Assembly (NCBI GenBank): GCA_025464005.1
Contig: JAODBO010000083.1
Coordinates: 1 to 64,000, forward strand
Direction: 5' to 3'
DNA: 64,000 bases
DNA from: Acidimicrobiaceae bacterium
GTDB lineage: Bacteria > Actinomycetota > Acidimicrobiia > Acidimicrobiales > Bog-793
A model generated the notes under the pieces. The model made no database searches. It was not told where the DNA came from and worked only from the letters and a program-made list of their open reading frames with translations. Positions 1 to 11,415 of this stretch are shown in pieces. A program made the translations under genes and the position numbers. How positions within the stretch are numbered: the first letter of the stretch is position 1; every line of letters begins with the position of its first letter.

Positions 1-1
1 C

Positions 2-61
2 CGGAGGACGGAAGCCCACGCCGACCTCGTGACGTCTGTCGTGTGGCCACTCACCGCGTAA
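2..61 (+). CDS. Possible 3' end of a CDS running in from the left edge (RRTEAHADLVTSVVWPLTA*)
   Basis: Open frame from base 2 to TAA at 59-61, followed about 80 bp later by a + strand terminator; only 19 codons visible. Confidence 0.25.
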   Translation, partial: RRTEAHADLVTSVVWPLTA

Positions 62-141
62 CCCGCGGGCGACCTTCCTCACGACGCCGATAAACCCAGC
101 TCAGCTACTTACGTGAAGACCTCACACTATTTTTAGGCATC

Positions 142-169
142 TGACCTGGGCTTCGGTTCAGGTCATTTT
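142..169 (+). terminator. Rho-independent terminator
   Basis: TGACCTGGGC-TTCG-GTTCAGGTCA-TTTT: 10-bp stem (two G.U pairs), UUCG tetraloop, T-tract. Confidence 0.75.
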
Positions 170-756
170 GCTGTAAGACACGAGCAGGACACGCGCCATG
201 ATCCAAGGTTGCGCCAGTGCCTCTAGTAATACAGGTTGCCGTCTGCGTCATTGACAACCGCGTCCTTCAGGCGCATCTTCGACCGTTCGAAGAGGATCCG
301 CAGAAGCTCCCTCGAGACGGCCGCGAGTTCGTCGCCCTCCTCGAGGGCGAAGTCGTCGGCAGTGGGCTCAGCACTCAAGGTCGATCCTGTCCAAGACGAC
401 GGAACCACTCCGGCTACACGGCACGGTCGTGGCTGCGCTGACTGCGGCCACTTCCGATCAACCATCGGCTCTTCCGGGTCGCTGGGCTAGGCCGCTCGTC
501 AAGCGAGTTGCCACAAACCACAACGCAGTGGGATAGCAGGCCGCGTCCGAGAGTCGTGATCATTGAACCGCTAACTCGGCGGAGTTCGGCGCGTACGTCC
601 TCACAAATGGTGGCGAGCTGACCACGAGGGTTCACCCGAGGTGGGGGCTCGGTAGCGATCGGCTGACAGCTCGGGACTCTTCCTCGGATTAGCCCCTAGC
701 CGGTTCGCATGGCAGTCGGTCGCTTCGGGGTGTCTCGAGTTAGGACCGACGGCGCG

Positions 757-2430
<1,674 letters not shown>

Positions 2431-3007
2431 ATCCGTCGACCTGGTCGTCAGTCCGTTGACTGTAATGGTACTTCATGCCAATTCACACGGATCGAATCTT
2501 TCCATCGTGCCGTGCGCTGCACTCGGTCCTTGTATTCCGACCTCAGGCGCGTGAAGTCCGACCAGCCCTGTGAACTTCGGCGCTTAAGCGGCCCGAGAAG
2601 CAGATTCGGTCAAAGTCGGTTGCCTGCCGGCCACGCGCTAAGGAGCTCGACAGGGATTCAAAGTCCACGACCCGCGAACGGGCCTTTGGGCCACAGATCC
2701 GACGGGTCGACGCCATCAGGCACCGAGGAGCGGTGCCGATGCCCGTTTCGGCCACCAGACCCACCCGAGCAGCCAGGTCCGAGGATGGGGCGCAGGCACC
2801 TCGGTCCGTGAAGGAACGACCGCTCCGCGTAGCAAATTGGCATATCCAATGTCGATTGCGTTGCAATGCCAGCTGGTTGGGCGCCCGAGCGTTGACGATA
2901 GAGAATCTAAGTTCTACGCTCGCCCGTGCAACTTCCCTGGCGGGAGGATGGCATCCATTTTGTGGCCAGGATGTTCGCAACCACTCGGTGCGTAAACGGG
3001 GGACCAT

Positions 3008-4372
3008 ATGAACTATGCCAAAATGCCACGCCGGATCGTCCTCTGCCTTGCGGCGGCAGGACTTGGGATCGCGCCCGCGGCGTTTGGCGTCGCAGGGGCC
3101 TCGGCAACGACGGTCGCGCACCATCACGTCCCCTCGGGCGCAGTGACCTCGGAACGCCACCATGACGGACACGGATCGGGCAACGACGGCGATGGGGACC
3201 GTGACGACAGCGGATCCCCACATTCTGGTGTGATGGTTCTCTTCGTATCCCCGAGCGGCGTGAGCGGTGCAGCTGACAGCTCTTGCTCGACGGCTGCGTA
3301 TTCGACGATCGGGTCCGCTGTCGCGGCCGCATCGCCGGGGGGAACGGTAGACGTTTGCGCCGGCACGTACAAGGAGGATGTGGTCGTCTCGCAGAAGTTG
3401 ACCCTTGTGGGCCAGGGCGCGACCATCGACGCCACCAACCTCGTGAACGGCATCCAGGTGACGGCCTCATGGTCCCAGGTCGATGGCTTCACCGTGGAGA
3501 ACGCACTAGGTGAAGGAATCCTCGTCGGCTCGGTCGTCGCACCGGTGAGCACGACGGCAGCCGTGATGTCGGTAAGCAACGTGACCATCGAGCACAACGT
3601 GGTCACCAACAATGACCTCGGCGCCCAGGCCGCGAGCCCCACCTACCCCGAGTGCCAGGCCGCCGGCGCGGTTCCCGGAGACTGCGGCGAGGGCATCCAC
3701 CTCGAAGGTGCGGTGTACTCGACCGTCGCGAACAACGAGATCACAGGCAACTCGGGCGGGATCCTGCTCAGCGACGAGGCGGGTCCGACCGCTCATAACG
3801 TCATCACCGAGAACGTCGTGACCGACAACCTTTTCGACTGCGGCATCACGCTCGCCAGTCACAATCCGAACGCCTTCAACCCCATGACCAGCCAGCCCGT
3901 CGGCACCGTAGCGGGCATCTACGACAACGTGATCTCGAACAACGTGTCGTCGGGAAACGGCACGAAGGGCGAGGGTGCCGGGGTCCTCATCGCAGCGGCG
4001 GGACCGGGTACGGCGCTCTATGACAACACGATCTGGGGCAACGTGCTTTCCGGAAACGAGCTGTCCGGTGTCACCGTCCACGCACACAGCCCAGGCGTCG
4101 ACGTCAATGGCAATCAGATCCTCCACAACTCGATCTTCACCAACAACACCGGTAGCGGTGACCTGCCCAACGGCCCCACGGCAGCGGGCGACCTCGCGAC
4201 CACGGGGATCCTCGTGTACTCCGCCGCCCTACCGGTGACCATCACGATCAGGGACAACGAGATCACCGGTGACGCCACCGGGATCTGGCTCACGAACAAC
4301 GTGACGGCGCTCGGGATCGACGACAACTCGTTCTTCGGCGTGGGCACGAACGTCTTCACGAGCGCCCCCTAA
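3008..4372 (+). CDS. Secreted right-handed parallel beta-helix (NosD/pectate-lyase-like) repeat protein
   Basis: Signal peptide; His/Asp-rich N-term; GGTVDVCAGTYKEDVVVSQKLTLVGQGATIDA and repeated NNxIxGN-type rungs. Confidence 0.75.
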   Translation: MNYAKMPRRIVLCLAAAGLGIAPAAFGVAGASATTVAHHHVPSGAVTSERHHDGHGSGNDGDGDRDDSGSPHSGVMVLFVSPSGVSGAADSSCSTAAYSTIGSAVAAASPGGTVDVCAGTYKEDVVVSQKLTLVGQGATIDATNLVNGIQVTASWSQVDGFTVENALGEGILVGSVVAPVSTTAAVMSVSNVTIEHNVVTNNDLGAQAASPTYPECQAAGAVPGDCGEGIHLEGAVYSTVANNEITGNSGGILLSDEAGPTAHNVITENVVTDNLFDCGITLASHNPNAFNPMTSQPVGTVAGIYDNVISNNVSSGNGTKGEGAGVLIAAAGPGTALYDNTIWGNVLSGNELSGVTVHAHSPGVDVNGNQILHNSIFTNNTGSGDLPNGPTAAGDLATTGILVYSAALPVTITIRDNEITGDATGIWLTNNVTALGIDDNSFFGVGTNVFTSAP

Positions 4373-4400
4373 GAACCACGGGACGAGAGCGGCCTGCGTC

Positions 4401-4432
4401 GCCTCGAGGGGGCACACCCACCCCCTCGAGGC
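4401..4432. terminator. Perfect 12-bp stem hairpin downstream of the beta-helix gene
   Basis: GCCTCGAGGGGG-cacaccca-CCCCCTCGAGGC, 29 bp after the stop codon; no U-tract. Confidence 0.55.
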
Positions 4433-4470
4433 GCTCGATCCGCCGATTCGACGAAGGCCTGGTCGACTCC

Positions 4471-4500
4471 ATCTATTCGTGACACCGGTTACGAATAGAT
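4471..4500. promoter_or_regulatory. Perfect AT-rich inverted repeat (operator or second hairpin)
   Basis: ATCTATTCGT-gacaccggtt-ACGAATAGAT, 10/10 arms, unusually AT-rich for this window. Confidence 0.5.
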
Positions 4501-4593
4501 CGATCCTGCTAACGACCTGCACCGGTGTCGTGAGCGTCCCAGGGATTCGTGACGCCGCGCGAAGGCTCGGCGTCGTCGCCCGACGACGCCGAG

Positions 4594-5183
4594 ATGTTCG
4601 GAAGGAGCGAAGTGGCCGGCAGCGCGACCCCGGTCGCGCTCCGGTCCATCGGGTCACTCATCAACACCGCAGACCGTCGCAGCTTCGCCTACCGCGGGGT
4701 CAGCCACGGACGAAGCGACTCCCTGACCAGCCCGTCGTAGCCCGCCGAGCCTCGCTCGTGAAGGCCCTGTCGAGCGCGGCAACGGGCACCGAATGGAAGG
4801 ACGTACACCTTGCAGTGGCCCTTCGAGCGGCATTGTCGAAGCGCTGGTCGCACGGGGCGGCACCGGGGGTGGTGACGGGGGCGACGCGCCGCTCGTCGAC
4901 AGCGTCAGCGCAGTCCTCGGCCGTCTGCCACTCCGGTTGCATATAAGCCGGGCGAAGCGCTCGGCCTGTCCGGCAAAGCGGGCGGCCCGCCCGGTGCCCT
5001 CGCCGCTCTCGTCGCGGAGGTCGCGTACGCCAACGCCACGGGCAGATGGAGCCGGTCGCGGATCTGTTCCGCTCCGGACTGCGACCTTCTGCGACGCTTG
5101 TCGCAACGGAGCGGGGCGATGGTGCTCGATGTCATCTGCGCCAATCGGATGAAGACTCCGAAGTTCCGCGAGATTCGCTCGTA
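4594..5183 (+). pseudogene. Frameshifted CGNR zinc-finger/ABATE-domain protein
   Basis: Consecutive family-like segments in different frames: SLINTADRRSFAYRGVSHGRSDSLTSP / HLAVALRAALSKR / VDSVSAVLGRLPLRLHIS / GALAALVAEVAYANATGRWSRSRICSAPDCD / FCDACRNGAGRWCSM / VICANRMKTPKFREIRS*. Confidence 0.7.
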
Positions 5184-5350
5184 GTCTGGCCGAAGATGCA
5201 CGCTTTCGCGTCTACCGTGCTGGGTCGTCACCCCGCCGAGGACGCGAAGTACCCTCTGGCTGGACTCGAACGGCGACAAGACGAAACCGAGAGACGTGCG
5301 GGCGAAATGGTGACCACCTTGGGGCGCGGCCCCGACGACACGAGCTGTTG

Positions 5351-7660
5351 ATGGCCGCCTTCGATCCCCCGACCGAAACGATCGAGGCCGTCGGCCCGGA
5401 TTCCGACGAGCTCCTTCTACTGGAGCCACGTCGACCCTGGGGCTGGCTCGGCGCGCTCCGCCGCCACCCGGGCGCCGTGGCGCTGCTGCTCTACGCGCTG
5501 GTCGCGCTGCTGGCGAACTACCCGACCTGGCCCGTCGACTCCTCGCACATCGCGACATGCGTGTGCGGCGGCAACGAGGACCCGGCACAGACGGCGTGGT
5601 TCCTCGCGTGGACGCCGTTCGCGCTCCTCCACGGCCACAACCTGTTTCTGAGCTCGTGGATCAACCTTCCCAAAGGCGTCAACCTCGCCGACAACACGGG
5701 CATGCCCCTACTTGGCCTGCTGACCGCACCGGTCACGCTGCTTGGCGGACCGGTCGCGAGCGAGAACCTGCTGCGCTGGCTCGCCTTCCCGCTCTCGGCC
5801 TACGCGATGTTCTTCGTCCTCCGGCACTGGGTGCGGTGGGCGCCGGCCGCGTTCATCGGGGGCCTCCTCTATGGATTCTCGCCCTACATGGTCGGGCAAG
5901 CATCCGTGCACCTCAACTTGAGCTTCGTCCCGCTCCCCCCGCTCATCCTCTACATGCTCTACGAGCTGCTCGTCGCCCAGAGCCGGAGCGTCCTTCGTGC
6001 CGGACCGGTCCTCGGCGCGCTCGCCGCCGCGCAGTTCTACATAAGCGCTGAGGTCCTCGCGACGACTGGCTTGACGGCTGCGATCGCCGTCGTCCTCGTC
6101 GTCGTGCTGCACCCGCTACAGGCGCCGCGCCGCGCGCTGCACGCGATCCAAGGCTTGGGCATCGGAGCGGCGGTGCTCGCGGCCGGAATCGCCTATCCGG
6201 TGTACGTGATGACCCACGGCGCCCAGCACTACGTGGGACCGTCCCAGGGACTCGGCGAGGTGTTCAACGCCGACTTGCTCGGACCGATACTGCCGACCCT
6301 CGCCGAGCTCGTTGCACCTCACCGGCTCGCGTCCATCGGCTCCAACCTCGTCGGCGGACGGGCGGATATCGACGAGAACGGCAGCTACCTCGGGATACCT
6401 CTGATCGTCCTCACCGTCTATCTCGCCCTTCGCTACTGGCGAAGGAGATGGCCGCTCTACTCACTGTTGATGGCCGTGTTGATGTTCGTGCTCTCGCTCG
6501 GGCCGCATCTCTACGTCGACGGCAAGATCCACCCGCTCTCGTTCCCTCTTCCGTTCACGCGGCTCCAGCACCTGCCCTTGCTCGAAGACGTCCTACCGGC
6601 ACGGTTCTCTCTCTACGTCGTGCTCTTCGTGAGCGTCGTCCTCGCGCACGGTCTCGACGCCTTCCACGACGGGGTCGTCGCGAGGCGCTGGAAGGAGCGG
6701 TCGCGGGCCAGTGGACCGTCGTGGCGCGGCATGGCCGTCCTCGCCGGTCGATCGGTCGGAGCGATGCTCGTGCTCGCATCGCTCGTCGCCGTGTTGCCCC
6801 GGTGGCCGTACCGGTCGCGACCGGTGTCGCCGGCTCCGGCCGCCCAGGCTGCGGCATTCGCCGGCATCGCCCCGGGAGCGTCGGTGCTCACCTACCCCTA
6901 CGCCACGCCTTTCACGGACGACGCGATGCTCTGGCAGGCCATTGCTTCGATGCGCTTCAAGATCTTCGGGAGCTACATGCTGCGACCCGGCGTCGGTCGA
7001 AAGGCCACCCCACTGGCCGGCGAGCTGAGCCCGCTCGACGTCCAGGCGATGTTGTCGGACACCTTGTCCACCATCGCCGTGCCCGGTCTGCCCTACTTGG
7101 TGCCGACGGCCCACACGGTCATGGCCACGCGAATCGTCGTCGAGCGCGGCCGCGTCACCCATGCCCCGAGCGCCAAGGCGACGATCACGGGGGTCGTGGA
7201 GAACGCCAATCCCGCGACCGGGTCGTTCTTCGTGATCACCGGACACCTCGGTCTCACCGGCGTGACCGTCGGGCCGAAGACCGTCTACGTCGAGCCGCGG
7301 GCGCTGTCGCGCTCGCCGTTCCTGCGGATCGTCCGGGCAGATCGCGTCTTCGTCTACGGCCGCGTGATCGCGGGCACGATCACCCCGCGCCGCGTCGCAG
7401 ACTTGCGGACGTTCCTTCGTATCCACAACGTCGGTGCCGTCGTCGTCCAGCTCGGCCGGGTCGACTCCACCGAGGTCGCGGCGTGGGTCCGCGACGCGAT
7501 CGGCGCACCGACGAGGACCCTCGCGAACAGCGAGACATGGCTGCACGTGGGTGAGCTGCTCACCGGGACGCGCGGCCGACCGGAGCTGGCTCATGCGGCG
7601 GTCGGCCGCTCCTCGAGCCTCTTCGCCGCACCTCGGCACCCGCCGGTGCTCGTGCGGTGA
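5351..7660 (+). CDS. Large polytopic membrane protein (glycosyltransferase/YfhO-like)
   Basis: 770-aa ORF with many TM segments and soluble C-terminal domain. Confidence 0.65.
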   Translation: MAAFDPPTETIEAVGPDSDELLLLEPRRPWGWLGALRRHPGAVALLLYALVALLANYPTWPVDSSHIATCVCGGNEDPAQTAWFLAWTPFALLHGHNLFLSSWINLPKGVNLADNTGMPLLGLLTAPVTLLGGPVASENLLRWLAFPLSAYAMFFVLRHWVRWAPAAFIGGLLYGFSPYMVGQASVHLNLSFVPLPPLILYMLYELLVAQSRSVLRAGPVLGALAAAQFYISAEVLATTGLTAAIAVVLVVVLHPLQAPRRALHAIQGLGIGAAVLAAGIAYPVYVMTHGAQHYVGPSQGLGEVFNADLLGPILPTLAELVAPHRLASIGSNLVGGRADIDENGSYLGIPLIVLTVYLALRYWRRRWPLYSLLMAVLMFVLSLGPHLYVDGKIHPLSFPLPFTRLQHLPLLEDVLPARFSLYVVLFVSVVLAHGLDAFHDGVVARRWKERSRASGPSWRGMAVLAGRSVGAMLVLASLVAVLPRWPYRSRPVSPAPAAQAAAFAGIAPGASVLTYPYATPFTDDAMLWQAIASMRFKIFGSYMLRPGVGRKATPLAGELSPLDVQAMLSDTLSTIAVPGLPYLVPTAHTVMATRIVVERGRVTHAPSAKATITGVVENANPATGSFFVITGHLGLTGVTVGPKTVYVEPRALSRSPFLRIVRADRVFVYGRVIAGTITPRRVADLRTFLRIHNVGAVVVQLGRVDSTEVAAWVRDAIGAPTRTLANSETWLHVGELLTGTRGRPELAHAAVGRSSSLFAAPRHPPVLVR

Positions 7661-7705
7661 CCGAAGCCGACCGACCGCGGTCAGAGGACCGGCCGCGGCC
7701 TTGTC

Positions 7706-9415
7706 CTACTTCCGGGTCGGCCGACTCGCGTCGCGCTCCCGGCGAACGGTCGCCCTCCTGCCCTTGACGGTGCTGTCGCGCAGAGCCGCGATCACCTCGT
7801 CGGCCGCCGAGTCCGGTACCTCGACGAGCGAGAATCGCTGGGCGATCTCGATCGCGCCGATCTCCCGCCCGCTCAGGCGGGTCTCGCCCGCGATCGCTCC
7901 GACGAGGTCCTGTGGCCGGATGCCGGCCTCCCGCCCTACTCCGACGAACAGACGGGTCATGCCGCCCGATGGCGCCCGGCCCCGCCGTGGTGCTCCCGTC
8001 TGCTCCGGGCGTGCCCGCTGCTCCCGGCTCCCCGACGCCTCAGGTTCCGGTCGCTGCGCGACCTGGGGGATCTCCTCGTCGTCGGCCGGCACGCCGCCCG
8101 CCTCGTAGGCGAGCTTCACCGCGGCGAGCGCCACCTCCACCACGTCGAACTCGTCCGCGAGCGACTCAACGACCACCCGGAAGCCGTCGAGATCCCCCTC
8201 GAGCAGGCTTTCCCGAAGCGCCGCGCTCGTGAGCTCGAGGCGCCTGGCGCGCAGGTCGGCGACCGTGGGCAGGGTCTCGATCGAGATGGGGCGCTTCGTG
8301 ACCCGCTCGATGGTCTTGAGCATCCGGTGCTCGCGCGGCTCGGCCAGCGTGATCGCGGCGCCCTCCCGACCGGCTCGCCCAACGCGCCCGATTCGGTGCA
8401 CGTAGGAATCGGGGGAGGACGGGACGTCGTAGTTGACGACATGGGTGAGCTGGTCGATGTCGAGGCCGCGCGCTGCGACGTCCGTAGCGACGAGCAGGTC
8501 CGCCGTGCCTCCCCGGACACGGGCGATGACCCGGTCGCGCTGCTCCTGGCTCATCCCGCCGTGAAGGGCCTCGGCGCGATAACCACGCCCGTTGAGTGTC
8601 TCGGTCAGCTGGTCCACCTCGTCGCGTGTGCGGCAGAACACGATCGCCGCCGCCGGCGATTCGACGTCGAGGATGCGGCCGAGCGCGGCCGCCTTGTGCG
8701 CCCGCTGGACCACGTATGCGCTCTGGCGCACGAGCGGGGTCTCCCCCGCCGCAGACGACTTGCCGTCGATCTGGATCCGGATCGGATCACGCAGGTGGCG
8801 GCGCGCGATCCGGTCGATCCGCTGGGGCAACGTCGCCGAGAACAAAACGGTCTGCCGGGAGTCGGGCGTCTCGGCGAAGATGGCCTCGATCTCTTCGGCG
8901 AAGCCCATGTCGAGCATCTCGTCGGCCTCGTCGAGGACCATGATCTCGAGAGCGCCCAGCGAGAGGGTCCGACGTCCGATGTGGTCGAGCGCCCTGCCCG
9001 GCGTCGCCACGACCACGTCGACGCCCCGCTCGAGCGCGCGCAGCTGGCGGGTGATCGGCTGGCCGCCGTAGATCGGAAGGACGCGCGCTCCGAGATCCCG
9101 CCCGTAACGGTGGATCGCCTCGGAGACCTGCACCGCGAGCTCTCGCGTCGGCACGAGCACGAGCGCCATCGGACCTCCCCGGCCTCGTTCGGCCGCCCCG
9201 CGCAGGCGCTGGAGGATCGGCAAAGCGAACGCTGCCGTCTTGCCCGTCCCCGTCGCTGCCTGGCCGAGCAGGTCCTTGCCCTCGAGCAGCGGCGGGATCG
9301 CCGCGCGCTGGATCGGCGTCGGCTCCTCGTAGCCGAGGCTTGACAGCGCCGCTAGCAGCTCCGGACGGAGCGCGAGATCGGCAAAGGTCGTCGTGTCGGT
9401 CTCATCCACGTTCAC
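7706..9415 (-). CDS. deaD: DEAD/DEAH-box ATP-dependent RNA helicase with DbpA-type C-terminal RNA-binding domain
   Basis: AATGTGKTAAF, PTRELA, VLDEADEMLDMGF, SATLP, HRIGRVGRAG motifs; C-term TRLFVGVGREAGIRPQDLVGAIAGE. Confidence 0.95.
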   Translation of the reverse strand: MNVDETDTTTFADLALRPELLAALSSLGYEEPTPIQRAAIPPLLEGKDLLGQAATGTGKTAAFALPILQRLRGAAERGRGGPMALVLVPTRELAVQVSEAIHRYGRDLGARVLPIYGGQPITRQLRALERGVDVVVATPGRALDHIGRRTLSLGALEIMVLDEADEMLDMGFAEEIEAIFAETPDSRQTVLFSATLPQRIDRIARRHLRDPIRIQIDGKSSAAGETPLVRQSAYVVQRAHKAAALGRILDVESPAAAIVFCRTRDEVDQLTETLNGRGYRAEALHGGMSQEQRDRVIARVRGGTADLLVATDVAARGLDIDQLTHVVNYDVPSSPDSYVHRIGRVGRAGREGAAITLAEPREHRMLKTIERVTKRPISIETLPTVADLRARRLELTSAALRESLLEGDLDGFRVVVESLADEFDVVEVALAAVKLAYEAGGVPADDEEIPQVAQRPEPEASGSREQRARPEQTGAPRRGRAPSGGMTRLFVGVGREAGIRPQDLVGAIAGETRLSGREIGAIEIAQRFSLVEVPDSAADEVIAALRDSTVKGRRATVRRERDASRPTRK

Positions 9416-9493
9416 GGTCCGGGCGCTCCCTGCTCGATCACTGCTGCGCGCCCGCCCGCGACGAGACCCCGAGCCGAGACCGGGCCGGTCAGC

Positions 9494-9889
9494 CTAGCCC
9501 TGCGCGGGCACGGCAATCTCCGACACGTGAGCATGCACGATCCGCCAGCCTGCGTCGAGCCGCAGCCAGGTCTGGCTCTGACGGCCGAGGAAGGGTCGTC
9601 CGGGGTAGGAGAACATCGTGGTCACCACGGCGATGTCGTTCCCGTAGGTGGTCGTCGTCGTCCCGAACAACGTGCGGCCGGAGCGCGGCGACGGCTGAGC
9701 CGCCCGCCAGCGAGCGAGCTCCTCCGCGCCGTGCTGGCGGTCCGCTATGCCGAAGCGGACCACCTCTGGTCCCTCTGCGAAGGACTCGGCCATGACGGCG
9801 AGATCCTGGCTGACGAGCGCGCGCTCGTAGCGCTCGTGCGCGTCGCGCACCTCACGGAGGATCTCGGTCCGGTCGAGCTCGAAGCTCAC
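9494..9889 (-). CDS. AtzH-like (DUF3225, NTF2 fold) protein
   Basis: SFELDRTEILREVRDAHERYERALVSQDLAVMAESFAEGPEVVRFGIAD...; GTG start overlaps the amidase stop. Confidence 0.8.
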   Translation of the reverse strand: MSFELDRTEILREVRDAHERYERALVSQDLAVMAESFAEGPEVVRFGIADRQHGAEELARWRAAQPSPRSGRTLFGTTTTTYGNDIAVVTTMFSYPGRPFLGRQSQTWLRLDAGWRIVHAHVSEIAVPAQG

Positions 9890-11415
9890 GGCGCACGCTC
9901 GATCATGCGCTCGAGCGCGGTGCCGATCGTCACGAGATCCTGCTCTCGCCCGGGCGGCGCGGCGAGCTGGAGGCCGACGGGCAGGCCGCCCGCGCCCACG
10001 CCGCACGGCATCGAAACGGCCGGCGCGCCAATCAAGCTCCAGACGATCGTGTTTCGCGATAGTCGCAGCAGGTACCGCTCGTAGTCGGCATGGGGCGGCG
10101 CGACCACCGGCGCCGTCGGCGTGACGACCACGTCACAGTCGAGGAAGCTCGCGAGCGTGCGCTTGCTCAGGATGAGCCGTTGGCGCTGGGCGTCCAGGTA
10201 GTCCGCGGCGGAGATGGTCAGCCCCGCGACGAGCTGATCGCGCACCTCGGGGATGCAGCGATCGAGGTCCGTCCCCAGCGACCGGTGGAACGCCGAGGCC
10301 TCGCTCCGGCTGATGAGCAGCCCGAGCGCGTTCGAGATCTCGAGGTCTTCGATCGTCGGACCGGCAAGCTCGATGATTTGGCACCCCAGCCTCTCCAGCA
10401 CGGCCAGGGCAGACTCGCAGACCGCAGCCACATCGGGATCGGCGTCATCGAAGACTGCGGGGACGATGCCGACCGCGACCCCGCTCGCTTTCGGCATCCC
10501 TGAGGCATCGAGAAACGATGTGCCGGCGAGGACGTCAAGCAGCACCGCGGCGTCCTCGACGGTCCTCGTGATCGGGCCGATGTGGTCGATCGTCCAGGAA
10601 AGCGGGACAATCCCGGCCGTCGGCACCCGCCCGAAGGTTGGCTTGAAGCCAACGACGCCGCAGCAGTGAGCGGGCACGCGCAGCGACGCTCGCGTGTCGG
10701 TTCCGAGCGACGCGAGCCCCACTCCTGTCGCGACCGCGATGGCCGAGCCGCCGCTAGAACCACCGGCGATCCTCGTGGGATCGTGCGGGTTGCGGCACTG
10801 CGGCGTGGTCACGCCGAGCGCGAACTCGTGGGTCGCGACCTTCGCGAGCACGAGCGCACCCGCGGCCCGAAGTCGCGCGACCGCGACGGAGTCCCCGGGC
10901 GCTTCGTCCTCGTAGGCGAGTGAGCCCGCCCGGGTTGGAAGCCCACAGACGTCGATGACGTCCTTCACCGTCACCGGGATCCCGTGCAGCGGCCCGCGCC
11001 GTCGGCCAGCCGCGCGCTCGCCGTCGAGCCGGTCCGCCTCCTCGCGCACCGCCTGCTCGTCTATCGCGACCACCGTCCCGAGCGCGGTCGTGCTCGCAGC
11101 GACGACGAGGGCGGCCTCGACCAGGTCGCGGGTCGTCGTCCGTCCCTCGGCGAGCTGTACGAGGGCCTCGGTGAGCGTCGGTCCCTTCGCGAGCACCGGC
11201 GTCGGAGCGACTCGCCCGGCATCGACCCACTTCTGGCGTAGGGGGTGCGCGACGGCGGACCTTGCTGCGCTATCGCGTGGGCGCGGTCCGGGGGGCTCCG
11301 CCACTCGTAGGTCGAGTGGCGGAGCGAGGCGCGGGAAGGGCAACTCGAGCCCGTGGAGCGCGCGCTCGGCATCGTCGAACGAGCGCCCGGCGAGGCTGTC
11401 GGTGCGCCCGGTCAC
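9886..11415 (-). CDS. Amidase-signature hydrolase (AtzE-like)
   Basis: VTVKD (Lys), GGSSGGS (cis-Ser), GTDTRASLRVPAHCCGVVGFKP (Ser nucleophile); GTG start overlaps upstream stop. Confidence 0.85.
   Translation of the reverse strand: MTGRTDSLAGRSFDDAERALHGLELPFPRLAPPLDLRVAEPPGPRPRDSAARSAVAHPLRQKWVDAGRVAPTPVLAKGPTLTEALVQLAEGRTTTRDLVEAALVVAASTTALGTVVAIDEQAVREEADRLDGERAAGRRRGPLHGIPVTVKDVIDVCGLPTRAGSLAYEDEAPGDSVAVARLRAAGALVLAKVATHEFALGVTTPQCRNPHDPTRIAGGSSGGSAIAVATGVGLASLGTDTRASLRVPAHCCGVVGFKPTFGRVPTAGIVPLSWTIDHIGPITRTVEDAAVLLDVLAGTSFLDASGMPKASGVAVGIVPAVFDDADPDVAAVCESALAVLERLGCQIIELAGPTIEDLEISNALGLLISRSEASAFHRSLGTDLDRCIPEVRDQLVAGLTISAADYLDAQRQRLILSKRTLASFLDCDVVVTPTAPVVAPPHADYERYLLRLSRNTIVWSLIGAPAVSMPCGVGAGGLPVGLQLAAPPGREQDLVTIGTALERMIERAP

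Noticed and set aside
223-465. Minus-strand 80-aa ORF ending ELLRILFERSKMRLKDAVVNDADGNLYY
   Set aside because: Coding-like C-terminal half with a possible TTG start, but too short and unrecognised to call
2543-3223. 226-aa minus-strand ORF between the GH26-like and beta-helix genes
   Set aside because: Overlaps the beta-helix gene start, has no recognisable motifs and compositional signs of a shadow ORF
6593-7639. 348-aa minus-strand and 368-aa + frame ORFs over the membrane protein
   Set aside because: Shadow ORFs over a strongly coding polytopic membrane protein
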